The notes under the pieces: model-generated
What the model was told of the DNA's origin: nothing
Databases searched by the model: none
Seen by the model: the letters and a program-made list of their open reading frames with translations, nothing else
Program-made: the position numbers and the translations under genes
DNA from: Pseudomonadota bacterium
Lineage (GTDB): Bacteria > Pseudomonadota > Alphaproteobacteria > Rhizobiales > Xanthobacteraceae
DNA: 39,296 nucleotides
Assembly: GCA_003576765.1 (NCBI GenBank)
Contig: QEVP01000026.1
Span: 1 to 39,296, forward strand
Direction of reading: 5' to 3'
Shown: positions 35,240 through 39,296 of the stretch, piece after piece
How positions within the stretch are numbered: the stretch's first letter is position 1
Layout: every line of letters starts with the position of its first letter

Positions 35240-35587
35240 TCATCTGACCGGCTTGAGGCTGCCGAAGTAACTCGCAAGCGCCGCCACCTCCTCGTTGGTC
35301 AGGCGCCCGGCAATGGTCTGCATGATCGGGTTGTCGCGATGCTTGTCGCGATAGGATTCGATGACGGCGACGAACTGGTCTTCTGGCCAGCCGACGATCG
35401 ACGGAATGCGGCCGTCCTGCCGCCCGCTGACCTGGTGACAGGTCGTGCATTCGGCGGACAGATATTCGCCGAGCGCGCGGTCGCCGCCGGCTTTCGCGGA
35501 CGATGCCGCGGTGAGCGCCGCCAGCGCGGCGCCAGCGAGGGCGGCGCGCGACGAGGTGCGCATGATGGTGGCAAGCTGCTTCCGCAT
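35240..35587 (-). CDS. Monohaem cytochrome c (SoxE/FccA-like)
   Basis: A 115-residue exported class I cytochrome c. A signal peptide covers about 1-33, haem attaches at C47/C50 with His51 (CTTCH), and Met89 (NPIMQTIAG) is the probable sixth ligand. It is most likely the electron partner of the flavoprotein encoded next. Paracoccus SoxE is larger and dihaem, so it is closer in size to Chlorobium-type FccA. The ATG at 35587 overlaps the soxD stop by one base (TGATG), so translation is probably coupled. Confidence 0.88.
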   Translation of the reverse strand: MRKQLATIMRTSSRAALAGAALAALTAASSAKAGGDRALGEYLSAECTTCHQVSGRQDGRIPSIVGWPEDQFVAVIESYRDKHRDNPIMQTIAGRLTNEEVAALASYFGSLKPVR

Positions 35588-36324
35588 CAATCGACTTTCG
35601 GTGCCGTCTTGTCGTCGTCGGGCGTGACGTCGAGCACAGCGGCGCGTCCGGTGATTTTGACCTCGCTCTTGCAGTTTGTCATGCACGGCGTTTGGCCCCA
35701 GAACGCCTTCTCGGTGGTCTCGCGGTCGTCGTCGTAGAAATTTTTGGCATTCGGCAACTTGATCGAAGTAAAATTCTTCTCCGACAGCTCGAAATCCTCA
35801 TCCTTCACCAGATCGTTCAGGTAGAGAAGATAGGCGGTGAGCGCGTAAGCCTCGTCGGCCGACAGCGAGTGCGCATTGCCGTAGGGCATGGCGCGGCGGA
35901 TATAGTCGAACACGGTGGAGAGATCCGGCCAGAACGAGCCGATGGTTTTTTCCGGCCGGTCGGCGGTGAGCGAGCCCTGGCCGCCGGCCAGCACCGGCCA
36001 GCGCCCGGCGCCCTCGCCGAACTCGCCGTGGCAGGCGGCGCATTGCGCCTGGAAAATCTCGTCGCCTTCCTTCACCGTGCCCTTGCCGGGCGGCAGGCCG
36101 TGACCGTCCGGCCGCACGTCGGTATCCCATGCGGCGATTTCTTCCGGCAGCGCGACGCGGCCGAGATTGAGTTTGGCGACGCGGGTCGCGGCCGAGGGTG
36201 CTGCTTCCGTCTTCTGCGCCTCGGGTTTCGCGGGTTTCTGCGCCTTGGCGAACAAGGGGCCGACGCCGAGCACGATCAGCGCCGCGGCGCCCGCAAGCAG
36301 CGCGGTCCTAGCCAATCTCGACAT
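35587..36324 (-). CDS. soxD: Sulfane dehydrogenase cytochrome subunit SoxD
   Basis: A 245-residue periplasmic cytochrome c that accepts electrons from SoxC. The signal peptide is about 1-27, haem is at C95/C98-His99 (CAACH), and the family text GRWPVLAGGQGSL, FDYIRRAMPYG and YALTAYLLYLND is intact. Only one CxxCH is present; the later CMTNC lacks His. Paracoccus SoxD has two haems, so this is the shorter monohaem form. It overlaps soxC by 17 bp, the usual soxCD coupling. Confidence 0.93.
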   Translation of the reverse strand: MSRLARTALLAGAAALIVLGVGPLFAKAQKPAKPEAQKTEAAPSAATRVAKLNLGRVALPEEIAAWDTDVRPDGHGLPPGKGTVKEGDEIFQAQCAACHGEFGEGAGRWPVLAGGQGSLTADRPEKTIGSFWPDLSTVFDYIRRAMPYGNAHSLSADEAYALTAYLLYLNDLVKDEDFELSEKNFTSIKLPNAKNFYDDDRETTEKAFWGQTPCMTNCKSEVKITGRAAVLDVTPDDDKTAPKVD

Positions 36325-37579
36325 TTTCCGTCTCCCCGTCCGGGCGGACGTGCCAGGTCTGGATACCGTTGTTGTGGTAGATCGAGTTGACGCCGCGCAC
36401 CTTGCGCAGGTCGTCCTTGCTCGGCTGCACGTAGCCGGTCGAATCCATGGCGCGCGACTGGATCAACAGCGCTTCGCCCTGCCAGTCGAAATCGACGTAG
36501 AAGCGGGTCAGCGACTTCTCCAGCACCGGGCCGTCGATCCGCGCGGTGCGCCAGTTGCGGCCGCCGTCGAGCGAGACGTCGACGCGCTCGATGTGGCCGC
36601 GCCCCGACCAGGCGATGCCGGTCAAGACGTTGCGGCCCTTGTGCTTGAGCGGTGCCTGCGGCGAGGGATTGGTGACGACGGATTTCGCATCCATGTAAAA
36701 GGTGAAGCGGCGTGAGCGGCCATCGGCGAGCAGGTCGGTATATTTCGACGTCTCTTCGCGCGCCTGCCATGGCTGGTCGCCGACCTCGATGCGGCGGAGC
36801 CACTTGACCCACAGGTTGCCTTCCCAGCCCGGGATGACGGCGCGCAGCGGGTAGCCCTGCTCGGGGCGCAGCGCCTCGCCGTTCATGCCGAAGGCGATCA
36901 GGACGTCATCGAGCGCCTTCTCGACCGGCAGCGAGCGGTTCATGCCGGCGGAATCGGCACCCTCCAGCATCAGCCATTTGGCGTTGGGCTTGAGGCCGAC
37001 CTCGTTGAGCAGCGTCTTCAGCGTGACGCCGGTGTACATCACGTTGTGCACCATGCCGTGCGTGAACTGGCAGCCGTTGAGCTGGGCGCCGCGCCACTCC
37101 ATGCCGGAATTGGCGGCGCATTCCAGAAAGTAGATGCGGTTCTCGCGCGGCATGCGCTTCAAGTCTTCCATGGTGAAGACCAGCGGCTTTTCGACCAGGC
37201 CGTGGATCATCAGCCGGTGGTTGGCCGGGTCGATCTCGGCAATGCCGCCATGGTGACGCTCGAAGCACAGCCCCGATGGCGTGATGATGCCGTCGAGTTC
37301 GTGCAGCGGCGTGAAATTTACCGACGATTCCGGCGAGGCCGTGAGCCACGCCACATGGCGGCGCACCACATGCTTCTCGAACGGCGAGGGCGTGCCGTAA
37401 GGGCGCTTATCCACGCCGTCGCCGAGATAGCGGTTCCAGTCCTGCACCTCGGTGATCAGCGGGTCGGGCGCCGGCTTCTCGGCGTGTGCCGGGCCAAGGC
37501 CGATGCCCGCGCCGGCCGCTGCGGCGGCGCCGAGAAAACCGCGCCGGCTGAGGGGATTGCGGATGATGCTGGAAGTCAT
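36308..37579 (-). CDS. soxC: Sulfane dehydrogenase molybdoprotein SoxC
   Basis: A 423-residue periplasmic molybdopterin protein of the sulfite-oxidase family. With SoxD it removes six electrons from the SoxYZ-bound sulfane sulfur. A Tat signal (SRRGFLGAAAAAG) opens it, and C154 (YFLECAANS) is the molybdenum ligand. The dimerisation domain with GIAWSGRGHIERVDVSLDGG follows in the last third. The ATG is at 37579. It lies 40 bp after soxB. The reading frame is intact. Confidence 0.95.
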   Translation of the reverse strand: MTSSIIRNPLSRRGFLGAAAAAGAGIGLGPAHAEKPAPDPLITEVQDWNRYLGDGVDKRPYGTPSPFEKHVVRRHVAWLTASPESSVNFTPLHELDGIITPSGLCFERHHGGIAEIDPANHRLMIHGLVEKPLVFTMEDLKRMPRENRIYFLECAANSGMEWRGAQLNGCQFTHGMVHNVMYTGVTLKTLLNEVGLKPNAKWLMLEGADSAGMNRSLPVEKALDDVLIAFGMNGEALRPEQGYPLRAVIPGWEGNLWVKWLRRIEVGDQPWQAREETSKYTDLLADGRSRRFTFYMDAKSVVTNPSPQAPLKHKGRNVLTGIAWSGRGHIERVDVSLDGGRNWRTARIDGPVLEKSLTRFYVDFDWQGEALLIQSRAMDSTGYVQPSKDDLRKVRGVNSIYHNNGIQTWHVRPDGETENVEIG

Positions 37580-37619
37580 CGGTTCTGCTCCCTTCGATGG
37601 CGGCGGTGAGGCGAGGGGC

Positions 37620-39280
37620 TCACGCCCCCAGCACCTTCACGGCGTCGTTGGGGGTGACGGTGATCGTCTTGCGGCGCGCGACATGATCACGGACCACGTC
37701 CCAGATCGGCGGTCCTTGCGTGCCTTCGTTGACGCTCGCCCAGCCCGACACCACGTATTTGCGCGCGGCGTCGATCGGCTGGCCGGATTTCAGATGCGTG
37801 AGATTGGAGATGCGGCTGCCCATCGGCTTGCCGACGTCGATGGTGTAGCCCATGCCGCCGACGCGTACCATGTCGCCGCCGCCCTGGAAGTACGGGTCGG
37901 GATGGAAGATGTTGTCGGCGACGTCCTCGAGGATCACCTTGAGTTGTTCGCCGGTCATCTCCATGCGGTAGCAGGCCGGATAGGTGATGGCGGTGGCGTT
38001 GGTGATCGCCTCCCAGGTGATCGGCGTATCCGGCAACAGCGTTTCGCCCCAGCGGAAGCCGGGCGATAGCGCGATCTCGGCGTCGCGCTCGGCCAGCATC
38101 GCCTCGCAGATCAGGTCGTCGAAGGTGCCGTTGAAGTTGCCGCGCCGGAACAGAAGCGACTCGGTGCGGCCGATCTCCCTGGCAAGCTCGGCGGCATAAG
38201 GCGCGCGCACCTTCTCGATCAGCGCGGCCATGCCCTTGTCGGGCGCGATGGCGTCGGAGAACACCGGCATCAGCTTGAAGCGGATATCCGTCACCTTGCC
38301 GCCGGAGGCGGCGATATCGAGGCGCGACAGGAATTTGCCGTGCGAGCCGGTGGCGACCAGCACGGTGTCGCCGACGCGGGTCAAGCCCGGCATGGCGTCG
38401 TGGGTGTGGCCGGTCAGGATGATGTCGATGCCATTGACGCGCGAGGCCAGTTTCTTGTCGACGTCGAAGCCGTCGTGCGACAGCAGCACGACGACGCTGG
38501 CGCCTTCCGCGCGCGCCTCATCGACCTGCTTCTGGATGTCTTCCTCGCGGATGCCGAACTCCCAGTCGGGAAACATCCAGCGCGGATTGGCGACCGCGGT
38601 GCGCGGCAGCGCCTGACCGATCACCGCGACCTTGACGCCGCCTTTCTCGAACATCTTGCGCGGCTCGAAGACCGGCTCGCTCCATTCCTTGTCGCGACCA
38701 CCTCCTTGACGCGCTCGGCGCCAAGGGTGAACTCCCAATGCGCGGTCATGGCGCCGAGCTTGAGCGCGGCCATGACGTCGATCATGTCCTGCGCCTTGCT
38801 TTGCAGCGCGCTCCAGCTTCCCTGCCAGGTGTCGCCGCCGTCGAGCAGCAGCACCTTGTCGTCGCCGCGCTCGGCGCGCACCGCGTTGACAAGCGTGGCG
38901 ATGCGGTCGATGCCGCCCATGCGGCCGTAGTGGCGCGCCAGCGAAACGAAATCGTCGGACGTCAGCGCGTAGGCGTCGGCGGAGCCGGTCGCGACCTTGA
39001 AATAGCTGCGGAACGCGTCATCGACGAGGTGCGGCGGCTGGCCCCTGGCGTCGCCGACGCCGAGGTTGATCGACGGCTCGCGGAAGTAAACCGGCATCAA
39101 CTGGGCGTGGATGTCGGCGATGTGCAGGATGGTCACGGTGCCGAGCGGGTCGAAGCGTAAAATGTCGGCCTGCGAGAGCTTCTGCTGCGCGGCGACGCGC
39201 CCGAGCGGGCCGAGGCCGGAGCCCGCGGTGATCGCTGCCGCGGCGGCCGTTGCCTGAAGAAACTCGCGCCGTGAAATCAT
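37620..39280 (-). pseudogene. soxB: Thiosulfohydrolase SoxB, broken by internal deletion
   Basis: SoxB hydrolyses sulfate from the SoxY-bound cysteine S-thiosulfonate. The start MISRREFLQATAAAAA (Tat-type, ATG 39280 after GAGGG) through ERVKEVV (residue 195, about 38696) is in one frame; the rest, from DKEWSEPVFEPRKMF (about 38693) to the stop at 37620, is in another. The text between ERVKEVV and EPVF is about 15-20 residues shorter than in SoxB, so 3k+1 bases (about 50) are missing. Metal motifs HIADIH, LDGGDTW, LSHDGFD and GHTHD remain. HWEFT is preceded by A instead of the usual G. The frame break would truncate the protein at about 219 residues. Confidence 0.88.
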
Positions 39281-39296
39281 GCGTCATCCCTCGGGC

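Noticed and set aside
33420..35270. A 616-codon plus-strand open frame over the flavoprotein gene
   Set aside because: Antisense shadow of soxF; composition is typical of reverse-strand reading and motifs are absent.

Overview
The window is GC-rich, dense chromosomal DNA with no plasmid, phage or insertion-sequence genes. Several marker families point to an alphaproteobacterium of the Hyphomicrobiales (Rhizobiales): an Usg-like protein, a DUF3126 protein, a zf-CHCC protein, a DUF6455-type protein, a BTLCP/LapG-like peptidase and the intergenic palindromes. The nearest groups are probably Xanthobacteraceae or Bradyrhizobium relatives. The order is well supported; the family is inference.

Layout. 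1-1750: groES-groEL (minus, groEL cut by the window edge), behind a heat-shock control region with an RpoH-type promoter and two CIRCE-like operators. 1942-7128: housekeeping and small-molecule enzymes, namely an Usg-like protein, an SDR, a CinA-type domain protein with gpt, a short MetE-like (MesD-like) methionine synthase, and a GST with a 2-hydroxychromene-2-carboxylate isomerase-like gene. 7225-7311: tRNA-Leu(UAA). 7389-16941: a lipoprotein, an FAD monooxygenase with a zf-CHCC protein, an alpha/beta hydrolase, cysE, DUF3126, a gamma-carbonic anhydrase and several unrecognised membrane proteins. 17070-23840: a LapG-like cysteine peptidase, a tandem-PilZ protein, a GlsB/YeaQ protein, a PAS-like protein, a rhomboid protease, a CBS protein, a patatin and a secreted protein of unknown function. 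24152-29713: a nitroreductase, thrS, a frameshifted MFS transporter, yidD and a ClpP-fold periplasmic protein. 29838-32425: two tandem paralogous ABC substrate-binding proteins with no permease or ATPase. 32616-33568: UspA and a DUF6455-like protein. 33819-39280: a sulfur-oxidation cluster on the minus strand, transcribed soxB, soxC, soxD, a monohaem cytochrome c, then a flavocytochrome-c-type flavoprotein (soxF/fccB).

The sox block is the clearest functional unit. SoxB (thiosulfohydrolase), SoxCD (sulfane dehydrogenase) and a cytochrome/flavoprotein pair would oxidise thiosulfate and sulfide in the periplasm, with SoxAXYZ expected beyond the right edge. In this sequence soxB is broken by an internal out-of-frame deletion, so either the pathway is disabled or the assembly is wrong here.

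Intergenic DNA carries three repeat families: a roughly 107-bp MITE-like element with CTAGAGC/GCTCTAG ends (three copies, two of which supply a neighbouring gene's stop codon), a GC-rich palindromic element found beside the MITE in two places, and short REP-type palindromes, one of them inside the groES-groEL operon. No CRISPR array, rRNA or complete novel defence-type system was seen. The most unusual signals are the repeat/stop-codon pattern, the paired CIRCE elements, the tandem substrate-binding genes with uneven divergence, and a possible ribosome-site-blocking hairpin before the LapG-like gene.
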